Shown piece after piece: positions 37,807 to 47,384 of a stretch of DNA of 64,000 nucleotides. Under the pieces are notes generated by a model that saw nothing but the letters and a program-made list of their open reading frames with translations, was not told where the DNA came from and made no database searches. Position 1 is the first letter of the stretch. Each line of letters begins with the position of its first letter. The position numbers and the translations under genes are program-made. Origin of the DNA: Mesobacillus maritimus (GTDB lineage: Bacteria > Bacillota > Bacilli > Bacillales > Cytobacillaceae); the NCBI RefSeq assembly GCF_023715205.1, contig NZ_JAMBNR010000016.1:61632-125631 (forward strand), written 5' to 3'.

Positions 37807-38463
37807 TTAAGATTGGAGAAAACGTGTAGCCAAAAGCATAAGAAATGAAATAATAACAATAACAATAACCCACGCCCAAGCAGCTTCCATATTTCCCGAT
37901 TCGAACGCAACGTAGATGGCGGTTGGGATTGTTTGCGTTTTACCGGGAAGGTTACCAGCAAACATCAAAGTTGCTCCAAATTCTCCAAGCGCACGAGCGA
38001 AACTTAAGATTACTCCAGCGATAAGGGCCTTCAAAGAAAGGGGAAGAGTAATGTAGAGAAAGACTCTCCATTCACTAGCACCATCCACTCTTGCTGCTTC
38101 TTCAGCTCCTTTATCAACTGAAAGGAAACCAGTCTTAGCGGATTGATACATCATTGGAAAAGCGACTACCGAAGCAGCTATTACCGCTGCAGACCAAGTA
38201 AACATAATCGGGTAACCTAGTATGGTTTCGATAATGGAACCTATGATACTATTTCTCCCAAAAAGGATTATTAATAAAAAACCTACAACTGTAGGGGGAA
38301 GAACGAGTGGTAAAAGGAGCAAGGTCTCTATGATGGTTTTTCCTTTGAATTGTTTGGCTGTCATCCATCTAGCAAATACAATCCCTAAAATAACAACAAT
38401 GATTAATGCAATTGTTGCTGTTTGCAGAGACAAAAAAACCGGTGCCCAAAAGGAATTATTCAT
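37807..38463 (-). CDS. modB: Molybdate ABC transporter permease
   Basis: 218 residues, about five membrane segments. The ABC-permease EAA loop is EEAARVDGASEWRVFLYITL (about residues 120-139), which contacts the ATPase; RALGEFGATLMFAGN is the ModB-type segment after it. It overlaps modA by 8 bp. No ATPase (ModC) gene follows, so it must share one encoded elsewhere. Confidence 0.92.
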   Translation of the reverse strand: MNNSFWAPVFLSLQTATIALIIVVILGIVFARWMTAKQFKGKTIIETLLLLPLVLPPTVVGFLLIILFGRNSIIGSIIETILGYPIMFTWSAAVIAASVVAFPMMYQSAKTGFLSVDKGAEEAARVDGASEWRVFLYITLPLSLKALIAGVILSFARALGEFGATLMFAGNLPGKTQTIPTAIYVAFESGNMEAAWAWVIVIVIISFLMLLATRFLQS

Positions 38464-39256
38464 TGTTTTTACCTACTATATTGAAACCATACTTTTGAAA
38501 AATTTTTATAGCATCATCGGATTGAAGAAATTTAAAAAATTTAACCGCTTCTTCTTGATTTTTCGTTCCGTCCACAATCCCAACTGGATAAATAATGGGA
38601 TCATGTAGTTCCGCAGCTATAATCATTACGTTGTTCACTTTGTTAGATGATAAAGCATCTGATTTATAAACAATTCCGGCATCTACATTATTGGTTTCTA
38701 CGTAGGAAAGCACTTGTCTTACGTCTTTAGAAGGGATGATTTTTTCTGATAGCTTTTCCCATAAACCTAATTGTTTTAATGTTTGTTGAGCGTACATACC
38801 AGCAGGGACAGTTTCAGGAATACCAATCGCTATTTGTCGAACGTCACTTGTTAATAAGTCTTGAAGTTTTTCAATATTAACATTCGACTGTTTTGGCGTA
38901 ATTAGTACTAATTGATTTCCTAATAAATCGGTGCTATATGTTGAATCAATAAGACCTTCGTCAACTAATTGATTATAACGATCTTCTGCAGCTGAAAAAA
39001 ACAAATCAACTGGAGCGCCTTGAGTAATCTGTTGTTGCAAAGAACCAGAGCCCCCAAAGTTTAAAAGCAATTCAATACCTTTATGGTCTGACTCATAAAT
39101 AGTTTTTATTTCAGACAATGCTTCGTTCAGGCTGGCGGCTGCAGAAATTGTAAGGGAGATGGTTTCGTCCCCTTGGTTTTGAGATTTACCACAGCTAATT
39201 AGGGCAGCTAGGAGGAAAAGAAAAAGGAAAATAGTAGATATCTGTTTCAGTTTCAT
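38456..39256 (-). CDS. modA: Molybdate-binding lipoprotein
   Basis: 266 residues. The signal peptide ends in lipobox LISC (Cys 22), so the mature protein is membrane-anchored. Ligand-loop segments SAAASLNEALSEIK, NFGGSGSLQQQITQGAPVDL and GIPETVPAGMYAQQ are typical of ModA. It delivers molybdate to ModB for molybdenum-cofactor enzymes. The spacing to AAGGAT favours ATG 39256 over an ATG two codons upstream. Confidence 0.92.
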   Translation of the reverse strand: MKLKQISTIFLFLFLLAALISCGKSQNQGDETISLTISAAASLNEALSEIKTIYESDHKGIELLLNFGGSGSLQQQITQGAPVDLFFSAAEDRYNQLVDEGLIDSTYSTDLLGNQLVLITPKQSNVNIEKLQDLLTSDVRQIAIGIPETVPAGMYAQQTLKQLGLWEKLSEKIIPSKDVRQVLSYVETNNVDAGIVYKSDALSSNKVNNVMIIAAELHDPIIYPVGIVDGTKNQEEAVKFFKFLQSDDAIKIFQKYGFNIVGKNNE

Positions 39257-39315
39257 AGTCATACATCCTTAAAAGTTAATCTATTCGCTTTTCTTATTAT
39301 AACGAAGTCAAAAAA

Positions 39316-39345
39316 AAAAAACTGCCCCAACGAGGCAGTTTTCAT
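39316..39345 (-). terminator. Terminator of the YkuS-like gene
   Basis: AAAACTGCC pairs with GGCAGTTTT around CCAACGA or TCGTTGG, in an A-run/T-run context. Confidence 0.85.
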
Positions 39346-39352
39346 TGAATAA

Positions 39353-39604
39353 TTAAGATTGGCGACCAAACCTTTGCTCGATTTGGCTACAAACTTCGTC
39401 TGCAGAAAGACCATTCGCTTCAATTACTGATCCTTGGGTCACTGTGTCTTGCATGCCCATGACATTGGAATCAATGCCACTGATAACACAGCAGTCACAC
39501 CCTTGTGCATCTGATTCTTGTTTTAGGTCGACAACATCATATCCTTTATCGCGTAATGCTTGTGAAATATTTGATAGAGACTGCTCTACTCCTACTCTTG
39601 CCAA
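39353..39604 (-). CDS. ykuS: UPF0180 family protein (YkuS-like)
   Basis: 83 residues. MARVGVEQSLSNISQALRDK, then CDCCVISG and DTVTQGSVIEANGLSADEV, match the UPF0180/YkuS family closely. The C-x-C-C motif may bind metal or be redox-active, but the family has no established function. GGAGGTGTTAACTT precedes the ATG. Confidence 0.85.
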   Translation of the reverse strand: MARVGVEQSLSNISQALRDKGYDVVDLKQESDAQGCDCCVISGIDSNVMGMQDTVTQGSVIEANGLSADEVCSQIEQRFGRQS

Positions 39605-39714
39605 GTTAACACCTCCTCCGAGATTAACATTGCCTTGTGATCCTCAATTTATTCTTTTAAGATTTTGTATTAATTCTTCTTAAAAAAGTGCAAAGTAAAC
39701 GTGGAGGTGTGAAC

Positions 39715-39846
39715 ATGTCAAAACGTAAAAAGAACCCTGCAACAATTGGTCTGAACTCATCTCAAGTGGAAGGACAGGGGACGACGAATCAAGAAACTGG
39801 TCAATTCAAAGCTCCGTCTTCGAGAAAGAAGCAAAAACGTAATTAA
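39715..39846 (+). CDS. YuzL-like small basic protein
   Basis: A 43-residue very basic protein (MSKRKKNPATIGLNSSQVEG ... APSSRKKQKRN). The pattern K-P-x-x-G-L-x-S-x-V-x-G-x-G-T resembles the YuzL family of small Bacillaceae proteins. GTGGAGGTGTGAAC gives an excellent ribosome binding site, and a terminator follows. Function unknown; basic and short like minor spore proteins. Confidence 0.6.
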   Translation: MSKRKKNPATIGLNSSQVEGQGTTNQETGQFKAPSSRKKQKRN

Positions 39847-39865
39847 GATTTACCAAATAAGGATT

Positions 39866-39897
39866 AAAAGAGCCCGGGATTACCCGAGCTCTTTTGG
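39866..39897. terminator. Bidirectional terminator
   Basis: AAAAGAGC-CCGGG pairs with CCCG-GCTCTTTT around ATTA, with one mismatch. It lies between the YuzL-like and ABC-F genes. Confidence 0.85.
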
Positions 39898-39912
39898 AAC
39901 ATTTAGTATAGC

Positions 39913-41562
<1,650 letters not shown>

Positions 41563-41757
41563 TTATAACATATTGAAGGAGATAACGTGAATTTTTTCCT
41601 TATAAAGCGATATATCTTACATATTATGGTTTTTAAAATAAAGGATAAAATTATGAAGGAGTACCATGTTTTTTTCAATTTTTTTGCTCATTTTCATACA
41701 TTTTTCATATTTATCATGTAAAATGAAGACAAACAGGTAGTTGAAGGAGTTTTTGTG

Positions 41758-41898
41758 ATGGCGAATAAACAACTGGTTGATTTTGTGAACCGTCTGAAAG
41801 AGTCAGGAATAAATATAAGTTTTACAAAGCCAAAGTCAAAGTTTTTCTCGCTACAAGAAAATGAGAAACACTCATCTATTAAGGTACACATAAATTAA
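41758..41898 (+). CDS. Small uncharacterised protein
   Basis: 46 residues, MANKQLVDFVNRLKESG then FTKPKSKFFSLQENEKH. GAAGGAG sits 8 nt before the ATG, and a terminator follows at 41931, both supporting expression. It is amphipathic, without membrane segments; no family recognised. Confidence 0.55.
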   Translation: MANKQLVDFVNRLKESGINISFTKPKSKFFSLQENEKHSSIKVHIN

Positions 41899-41930
41899 GA
41901 TGCTAAAACTTGTGATTGGTTGAACGTAGT

Positions 41931-41964
41931 AAAAGGCGTGAGGAAAGATTCTCACGCCTTTTAT
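41931..41964. terminator. Bidirectional terminator
   Basis: AAAAGGCGTGAG pairs with CTCACGCCTTTT around GAAAGATT. It lies between the small gene and the convergent SCO gene. Confidence 0.92.
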
Positions 41965-42564
41965 CTATAATTCTTCCATGATTTTTTTAAAAACTTCGTC
42001 TTTATTGAAATCCTCGCCCATTGGGAATTTTTTGATGTACTTATTATCATCATCGACAAGGTACGTGTAAGTAGTATGGACAAAGAAGCCGTTTCCTGGA
42101 TCGCGATATTGGAACTGAAATGTATCTGCTAGTTCTCTTATTTTAGCTTGATCTTCTTTTAGGTTGCTAGGGTCACCTGTAAGCATAATCCAGTTTCCAT
42201 CTTCTTCAATCTCAAACATCTTCATATAGTTTTGCATCACTTCTGGTGTGTCTCGCGCAGGGTCAATGGTCACTGTTAGAAACTGAACTTTGTCACCGAA
42301 TACACCCTCAAATTTTAAATCTTCTTTGAGAAGTTTCATCTTCTGAGTTGTCGTGGGGCAGACATCAGGGCAATGGGTATAGACAAATTCAACGAGTTTG
42401 AGAGTTTCCTTGGCAGTTCCAAACTCGTAGTCTTCCTTGTCCTGTGTAATAAGAGTAATATCCTTAGGGATTTGTGCGCTAGCATCTCGGATGAGAAAAA
42501 AGGAAATTCCAACAGAAATACCAATAATTACAATCAAACCACAAATTATATAAATTTTTTTCAT
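41965..42564 (-). CDS. SCO family copper-binding protein
   Basis: 199 residues, one N-terminal membrane anchor (about 4-24) and a thioredoxin-like domain. The copper site is the C-x3-C of THCPDVCPTTT (about residues 64-74) plus a distal His in FVHTTYTYL (about 162). SCO proteins load the CuA site of cytochrome oxidase or keep its cysteines reduced. The TTG-started frame adds one codon; GGAG spacing favours ATG 42564. Downstream of, and in the same orientation as, fnr, 43 bp apart, so co-transcription is possible. Confidence 0.92.
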   Translation of the reverse strand: MKKIYIICGLIVIIGISVGISFFLIRDASAQIPKDITLITQDKEDYEFGTAKETLKLVEFVYTHCPDVCPTTTQKMKLLKEDLKFEGVFGDKVQFLTVTIDPARDTPEVMQNYMKMFEIEEDGNWIMLTGDPSNLKEDQAKIRELADTFQFQYRDPGNGFFVHTTYTYLVDDDNKYIKKFPMGEDFNKDEVFKKIMEEL

Positions 42565-42607
42565 CAATCACAACTCCGTTCTATTTTTATCTTTATTGCC
42601 TCCTTGT

Positions 42608-43303
42608 TTACTCAATATTGCAATATTCAATTGGACAGTTTTCACAGTCGATTTCACTTTTTATAAAGCTTAAATTATGAACAATAATTTTTTTTCGTTC
42701 TACTGAAATTATCCCCTCGTCTCGCAATTCACCTAACATTCGACTAACACTTTCTCGGGCTGTGCCGCAATAATTTGCGAAATCTTGATTGGTTAACGGA
42801 ACATCGATATAGATCCCATTGGGTTTAAGAATTCCGTAGCTGTTGCATAATCGAACAAGCGTGGAATACAAAGCGCCTTTTTTCCCGTTTAAAACGAGGT
42901 CACGGAATTTGGTAGTGGTTTTGCGGATATGGTCGTTCATCCACTTCATATATTGGTAAGCAAGCTGACTATTACTAAACAGAATCCTTTCGAGGTCATC
43001 GATATTAATTGCTGCCGCTTCGCCAGATTCGATAATCTTGGCATTGAATAAGTACCTCGGATCCATCGTGAAAAGGGTGAGTTCCCCAACTATATCATTA
43101 TGTCCGGACAGTCTAAGGGATAGTTCTTTTCCTTCTGCATTCATTTTAGATATTTGAACTTTTCCAGAAAGGATTATATACATTTCTTTTGCAACTGTTC
43201 CTTCTTGGAATAAATAAGTACCTTTTGTTAATTTTAATTTACGAGTGGTATTTTTTAGTAGTTCTCCCAACTCATAGGAAAGTGTACTATTATGTTTCTG
43301 CAT
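42608..43303 (-). CDS. fnr: Oxygen-sensing Crp/Fnr regulator, Bacillus-type Fe-S Fnr
   Basis: 231 residues. cNMP-binding-like beta-roll (about 20-130) with GELTLFTMDPRYLFNAKI, dimer helix, and winged helix with recognition element CGTARESVSRML (about 179-190). The C-terminus carries C220-x2-C-x4-C228 (DCENCPIEYCN, C220, C223, C228), and D135 is in FRDLVLNGKKGAL. This is the three-Cys plus one-Asp 4Fe-4S ligand set of B. subtilis Fnr. It should activate anaerobic genes when oxygen is low; pflBA and modAB are nearby. AAAGGTGG upstream favours ATG 43303 over a GTG five codons earlier. Confidence 0.93.
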   Translation of the reverse strand: MQKHNSTLSYELGELLKNTTRKLKLTKGTYLFQEGTVAKEMYIILSGKVQISKMNAEGKELSLRLSGHNDIVGELTLFTMDPRYLFNAKIIESGEAAAINIDDLERILFSNSQLAYQYMKWMNDHIRKTTTKFRDLVLNGKKGALYSTLVRLCNSYGILKPNGIYIDVPLTNQDFANYCGTARESVSRMLGELRDEGIISVERKKIIVHNLSFIKSEIDCENCPIEYCNIE

Positions 43304-43432
43304 TTTTCCTTTTCCCACCTTTTCCCCTTTGTTGCTTTATACCATAAATTACATCGTGTCGTTATTATCTATGTTCATTAAAAAGAAATGTTTTCACACG
43401 GTCAATAGAGAAAAAGTGAACATTCTTGGATT

Positions 43433-43459
43433 ATGTGAATGATTTTTAAAAAGTCACAT
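43433..43459. repeat. Inverted repeat upstream of fnr
   Basis: ATGTGA and TCACAT separated by 15 bp. The half-sites look like Crp/Fnr half-sites, but the spacing is far from the N6 needed for one Fnr dimer. Confidence 0.35.
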
Positions 43460-43498
43460 TTTGTTCATTTTTCAGAGTGTCTAAATGTTTATTTCAGA

Positions 43499-43535
43499 CA
43501 AAAAAAGAGCTCAAACCATAATGGTTTTAAGCTCA
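43499..43535 (-). terminator. Terminator of the XapX-like gene
   Basis: On the minus strand GAGCTTAAAACCAT folds with ATGGTTTGAGCTC and is followed by TTTTTTTG. Confidence 0.85.
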
Positions 43536-43541
43536 ATCTTG

Positions 43542-43712
43542 TTAACCGCGAAACATATTTTGTAGCCACTCGCCAGCTACTCCACCTACGTAAACACCAA
43601 CAATTCCTATGACTCCAGCTAAAACAGGTGGAGCTGGAAGAGGGAGTCGAAGCATCTTAAAGAGAATGCCAACGAAAACTCCTGCTAACAAAGCCATGAT
43701 AACATCCTTCAT
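43542..43712 (-). CDS. XapX-domain small membrane protein
   Basis: 56 residues: MKDVIMALLAGVFVGILFK, LPLPAPPVLAGVIGIVGVYV and GGVAGEWL match the XapX (DUF1427) domain, two short glycine-rich membrane helices around a Pro-rich turn. Function unknown. AAGGTGTTATAAA precedes the ATG; the gene has its own terminator. Confidence 0.8.
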   Translation of the reverse strand: MKDVIMALLAGVFVGILFKMLRLPLPAPPVLAGVIGIVGVYVGGVAGEWLQNMFRG

Positions 43713-43834
43713 TTTATAACACCTTCTATTCAGTATTTAGGTTTCTATTTGTTTATTTTGTGTGGGAAAACCACCCGCATAACAAAAAAATAATGGTAGA
43801 ATTAGTCAGTATGATTTGTCATTGGAGGATGGCT

Positions 43835-45013
43835 ATGAATAGAAAAGATTCGGATTTATTAAGACTTAAATGGTTTTATCTGCTTACGTTTTTTGGAACG
43901 GGCAGTATTTCACCTCTACTTAGTGTCTATTTTAGTGAAGTTCAACAATTAAATGGATATCAAGTTGGGACGTTACTTTCTATAGGTCCAATCATGATGA
44001 TTTTTTTTCAACCTTTATGGGGATTACTTGCTGATGCAAAAAGTGCTCATAATAAATTATTAGTGGTTGCAACCTTCATTGCAGGAGTAATGGGCCTTGG
44101 TTATGCTGTAATTGGTAGTTATTATTGGTATTTGCTTATTGCGATTATCTTAGGGATTTTCCAAAGTGCGATTATTCCTTTGTCGGACAGCATTTCCGTT
44201 CAATATGCAAATAAGAAAAAAGTCGCTTATGGGAACATCCGATTATACGGGTCACTAGGATTTGGCTTAGCTGTATTCGTAATGGGAAGTCTGTCTGAGT
44301 GGAAACCGGAAGTTATATTTTATGCTTTTTTCCTTACCTTAACTCTTGCGGCAATCCTAGCTGTTCAATTACCTAAAGAAAAAACGCGTTCTTCAAATCT
44401 TAACCTCTTCTCGGGAGTCAGGAATCTTCTCTCCATTCGCAAATTTTTAGTGTTTTTATTGATCACGTTTTTAATATTTGGTCCTAATTTAGCCAATAAT
44501 TTTTATTTCAGTCTCTTCATTGAACATAGTGGGGGAACATACACGGGTATTGGAATTGCATTTTTAATTGCTGTGCTTTCAGAAATTCCATTTATGAGGC
44601 TGGCTGGAATCTGGAGTAGTAAAGTAGGTTTATTACAAGTTGCGTTTATTGCTGCCATTGCCTCGATGCTTCGTTGGATTATATATTTTATAGAACCAGG
44701 ATTACCAATCATTTACGCAACGACCGTCATCCAAGGTTTTTCACTCGGATTATTTATTCCAGTTGGAATACAATATGTTCGGGAAATTTCTCCCCTAACT
44801 TTGACAGCTACTGCTGTGACCTTATATTCAGCAGTCGGTAATGGCATTGGAAACTGGTTTTGTACCTTCATCGGTGGGATTATATTTGAGGTGTATTCTA
44901 TTTACGCAGTTTACTTATTTTTTGGTTTGCTTTCGTTATTTGGTGCTATTTTAACGACATACCTTATAAAGCAAGACAAGCAACAACCTCAATACAAAAC
45001 TAAGTTTTCCTAA
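43835..45013 (+). CDS. MFS transporter (PPP/YwbF-like group)
   Basis: 392 residues with about 12 membrane segments. It opens RLKWFYLLTFFGTGSISPLL, and motif A is reduced to GLLADAKSAHNK; YGNIRLYGSLGFGLAVF is characteristic of the phenylpropionate-permease-like MFS group, in which nucleoside/oligosaccharide symporters and B. subtilis YwbF fall. The substrate is unknown. The open frame extends 25 codons upstream, but GGAGGATGGCT before ATG 43835 gives the best start. Confidence 0.8.
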   Translation: MNRKDSDLLRLKWFYLLTFFGTGSISPLLSVYFSEVQQLNGYQVGTLLSIGPIMMIFFQPLWGLLADAKSAHNKLLVVATFIAGVMGLGYAVIGSYYWYLLIAIILGIFQSAIIPLSDSISVQYANKKKVAYGNIRLYGSLGFGLAVFVMGSLSEWKPEVIFYAFFLTLTLAAILAVQLPKEKTRSSNLNLFSGVRNLLSIRKFLVFLLITFLIFGPNLANNFYFSLFIEHSGGTYTGIGIAFLIAVLSEIPFMRLAGIWSSKVGLLQVAFIAAIASMLRWIIYFIEPGLPIIYATTVIQGFSLGLFIPVGIQYVREISPLTLTATAVTLYSAVGNGIGNWFCTFIGGIIFEVYSIYAVYLFFGLLSLFGAILTTYLIKQDKQQPQYKTKFS

Positions 45014-45116
45014 CAATGTCTTCTTCATTCACTAAAATAACTTCTTTTTATTGCCTGTATGGTAAAACCACAAAAGAAGGAAAGTAATCATAAGTCTCTA
45101 AAAAGGAGGAATGAAG

Positions 45117-45326
45117 ATGACGAATTCTAAAAACAAACAAGAGTCAACAAAAATTGCGGGTAGACATTATCATACCGATGATTATAAGCGACAAGATGAA
45201 CTTTCAGCAGGCCTTGCCGAAACTCATGAACAAGTGAGCGATGCCTATTTTGAAGGGGAAATCAAAGCAACCATCGAAAATTCAGAAGGGAAGAATATTG
45301 AAATTCCCCGAAAAGGATATGAATAA
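45117..45326 (+). CDS. YozQ-like small protein (DUF4025)
   Basis: 69 residues, soluble and highly charged. GLAETHEQVSDAYFEGEIKA (about residues 35-54) matches the YozQ/DUF4025 family. Function unknown. AAAGGAGGA directly abuts an ATG at 45111, so ATG 45117 (6-7 nt spacing) is the better start. A strong terminator follows. Confidence 0.75.
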   Translation: MTNSKNKQESTKIAGRHYHTDDYKRQDELSAGLAETHEQVSDAYFEGEIKATIENSEGKNIEIPRKGYE

Positions 45327-45334
45327 AAATAGAT

Positions 45335-45365
45335 AAAACACCTTCGTCTGAAGGTGTTTTTTTGT
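45335..45365 (+). terminator. Terminator after the YozQ-like gene
   Basis: AAAACACCTTC-GTCT-GAAGGTGTTTT plus additional T. Confidence 0.92.
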
Positions 45366-45505
45366 ATGTGTTTAGTCATGCCATTTTATAAGGAACATTT
45401 TTAAAAATGGTTTGTTATTCTTTCCCTAACATGAAACCTAAAGTCGTACAGCATAATATTAGTGCCGGAATTAAGGCGAATTTTATGTAGATAGGAGGTC
45501 ATTGT

Positions 45506-46018
45506 ATGGGGATCTTAAGTGGAAATCCTAAAGAGGAGCCTATGCACTATGGGGAAGTTTACTCGGTTTGGATGCACCTTAGCGCAGCAAAGGCGTCAGT
45601 TGCTGCATATGAGACTTTGCTAAATCACGCTGGTGATGAAGACTTGCAAAAAATTATTAAGGATATAATTGAAGATACTTCTAAACAAGAAATAGAGGAA
45701 GTTGAGAGGTTATTAACGGAACATGGAATCGGGATGCCTCCAACTCCAGCAAAACGCCCTGAAGCATGTATAGAAAAGATTCCGGCAGGGGCTAGGTTTC
45801 TGGATCAGGAAATAGCAAATAAATTAAGTGCTGATATAGCAGCAGGCCTTATAAGCTGTAGTACAGTTATGGGACAGTGTATTCGAGAAGATATTGCCTC
45901 AATGTACGCAAACTTCCATACTAAGAAAGCTCAGTATGCGACAAAGGTTTTGAGGCTTTTGAAAGATAAAGGGTGGTTAATCCCACCACCACTTCATATC
46001 GACCCATCTGACTGTTAG
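45506..46018 (+). CDS. DUF3231 family protein
   Basis: 170 residues, mostly helical, one ferritin-like helical bundle. HYGEVYSVWMHLSAAKASVA, LLTEHGIGMPPTPAKRPEA and ADIAAGLISCSTVMGQCIRE are typical of DUF3231, a family related to spore coat F-like proteins. Possibly a spore surface protein; the function is unproven. GGAGGTCATTGT precedes the ATG. A 52-codon gene follows 13 bp later. Confidence 0.85.
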   Translation: MGILSGNPKEEPMHYGEVYSVWMHLSAAKASVAAYETLLNHAGDEDLQKIIKDIIEDTSKQEIEEVERLLTEHGIGMPPTPAKRPEACIEKIPAGARFLDQEIANKLSADIAAGLISCSTVMGQCIREDIASMYANFHTKKAQYATKVLRLLKDKGWLIPPPLHIDPSDC

Positions 46019-46031
46019 AAAGGGGATTGTG

Positions 46032-46190
46032 ATGTCAAATAGAGGAGAGTTTCAAAATAATCGATCTCAATATAAAATGCCGGATGCATTAAAACAGAAG
46101 AAAGAGTTTAATTATCGTGTTGGTTATACAGCCACTACTGGGAATGCCACTGGTGGAAAAACTGAACCTGGGAAAAGATCTGATTTATAA
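46032..46190 (+). CDS. Small basic uncharacterised protein
   Basis: 52 residues, hydrophilic (MSNRGEFQNNRSQYKMPDAL ... TTGNATGGKTEPGKRSDL), no hydrophobic core, so probably disordered. AAAGGGGATTGTG precedes the ATG. It lies 13 bp after the DUF3231 gene and ends at a terminator, so the two may be one operon. Composition resembles small spore proteins, but no family was recognised. Confidence 0.6.
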   Translation: MSNRGEFQNNRSQYKMPDALKQKKEFNYRVGYTATTGNATGGKTEPGKRSDL

Positions 46191-46222
46191 AAAAGAGGCT
46201 GTCAATATTTGGCAGCCTCTAC
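46191..46222. terminator. Bidirectional terminator
   Basis: AGAGGCTG pairs with CAGCCTCT; the A-run/T-run is on the minus-strand side. Shared by convergent transcripts. Confidence 0.8.
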
Positions 46223-46234
46223 GTGATCTGATTA

Positions 46235-46714
46235 TCACTTTTTAAGAAAGGTTTCTGGTGCTATCACAGCGATTACTTCCCCTGTAGCAACTACGTCTTC
46301 GCCTGCCAGTACTTCCGTAGTAATTTTCCACTTTTTTGGATGTATTTCTTCCCCAAAACCATACGCCTTCAATTCTATACCTTGAGGAGTAGGTTTTTTA
46401 TAATCTACTGTTAGTTGAGCTGTAACAAAACGAGGCGGTTCTGTTCCGTCACCAATTTGATGGCCATTTTTATGATGTAAGTAAATGGAAGCGGAGCCTG
46501 TACCGTGACAGTCTATTAATGATGCTAGGATTCCTCCATAAACAAAACCAGGAATAGCCATATGCTCTTCGCTTGGTTCAAAGTAGGTAATGGTCTTTTC
46601 ATCATCCCACCCCGTTCGAAAATGATGCCCATTCTTATTTAAACGCCCACATCCATAGCACCAAGAAATTTCATCAGCATAAGTATCTTGGATCGCTTTA
46701 ACAATTTCCCCCAT
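46235..46714 (-). CDS. PaaI-type hotdog thioesterase
   Basis: 159 residues. The hotdog central helix is in GFVYGGILASLIDCHGTGSA (about residues 57-76), with the Asp of the HGG-D type replaced in context by LIDCHG, and VTAQLTVDYKKPTPQG is the typical strand. CYGCGRLN near residue 19 is a C-x2-C element seen in some members. It probably hydrolyses acyl-CoA thioesters; the substrate is unknown. AAGGAGGGTTTTTCT precedes the ATG. Confidence 0.83.
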   Translation of the reverse strand: MGEIVKAIQDTYADEISWCYGCGRLNKNGHHFRTGWDDEKTITYFEPSEEHMAIPGFVYGGILASLIDCHGTGSASIYLHHKNGHQIGDGTEPPRFVTAQLTVDYKKPTPQGIELKAYGFGEEIHPKKWKITTEVLAGEDVVATGEVIAVIAPETFLKK

Positions 46715-46781
46715 AGAAAAACCCTCCTTCTTTTATCAGAATATTTTAACACATTCTGCGGGGAGGGAAAAATAAATTTTC

Positions 46782-47024
46782 TTATTCGATGTCATACAAA
46801 TTTTGATAAGCTTGGTTTGCTGCTTCTTCACTGGAAAACAGTGCATCATCATCTTCAATTACATGAAATGTTTCGTTAATGAAAAGTGCCAGTGAGTTTT
46901 CATCTTTTGGATGAGGAACAATTTCCGCTGCTTTAACATTTGCAACACTTGGGACATGAGGGTTGTGATAAATGACAAAAACCTCATCTCCTTGTTTAAT
47001 TTGTTTCGGGTCTAAAGTATCCAA
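46782..47024 (-). CDS. SplA-domain protein
   Basis: 80 residues. KQGDEVFVIYHNPHVPSVAN then AAEIVPHP and LALFINETFH match the SplA family. In B. subtilis SplA negatively controls splB, the spore photoproduct lyase gene. No splB lies beside this gene, so it may act elsewhere or have another role. TTG start, with AAAGGGGGATATTA ahead of it. Confidence 0.78.
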   Translation of the reverse strand: MDTLDPKQIKQGDEVFVIYHNPHVPSVANVKAAEIVPHPKDENSLALFINETFHVIEDDDALFSSEEAANQAYQNLYDIE

Positions 47025-47042
47025 TAATATCCCCCTTTATAA

Positions 47043-47231
47043 TTATAAATTTTCATTCTGTTGTCGTATTTCATCTCCAGTGACTATGATGTTTGCCTTT
47101 TCAAAGCTTCGGTGTTCATCGATAGAGTCACCAGTTACATCGCTAGTTGAAGGAGAAATGCCTCCGTAAGGACTAGGAGGAGCAATAGCCTTTGCTTTTT
47201 GATTACGTGTCTTAAATTCACTGTTTTTCAT
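47043..47231 (-). CDS. Small hydrophilic uncharacterised protein
   Basis: 62 residues, MKNSEFKTRNQKAKAIAPPS then PYGGISPSTSDVTGDSIDEH; low hydrophobicity suggests disorder. AAGGAGTGGTTTTA precedes ATG 47231; the GTG-started longer frame begins next to the ribosome binding site and is less likely. It ends 18 bp before the SplA-like gene in the same orientation, so they may be co-transcribed. No family recognised. Confidence 0.6.
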   Translation of the reverse strand: MKNSEFKTRNQKAKAIAPPSPYGGISPSTSDVTGDSIDEHRSFEKANIIVTGDEIRQQNENL

Positions 47232-47384
47232 TAAAACCACTCCTTAAGATATAATTTTCACTTAAAGAAACAGTCATATACGAAGGCAAACTAATCAAGT
47301 TTTCCCAGTTACGAGTGAAGGTTAGGTGTATGTGTATTCACAGAATTGTCATAAAAATTCCGTTCTTAAGAAATGAAAGGGGGG

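Noticed and set aside
41694..41891. 65-codon minus-strand frame
   Set aside because: Antisense of the better supported + strand small gene at 41758-41898, which has a good ribosome binding site.
43433..43459. Calling the ATGTGA-N15-TCACAT repeat a true Fnr operator
   Set aside because: The spacing is 15 rather than 6 bp, so one dimer could not bind both halves.
45411..45490. Minus-strand hydrophobic 23-codon stretch between the YozQ-like and DUF3231 genes
   Set aside because: Looks like a small membrane peptide but has no valid start codon or ribosome binding site.
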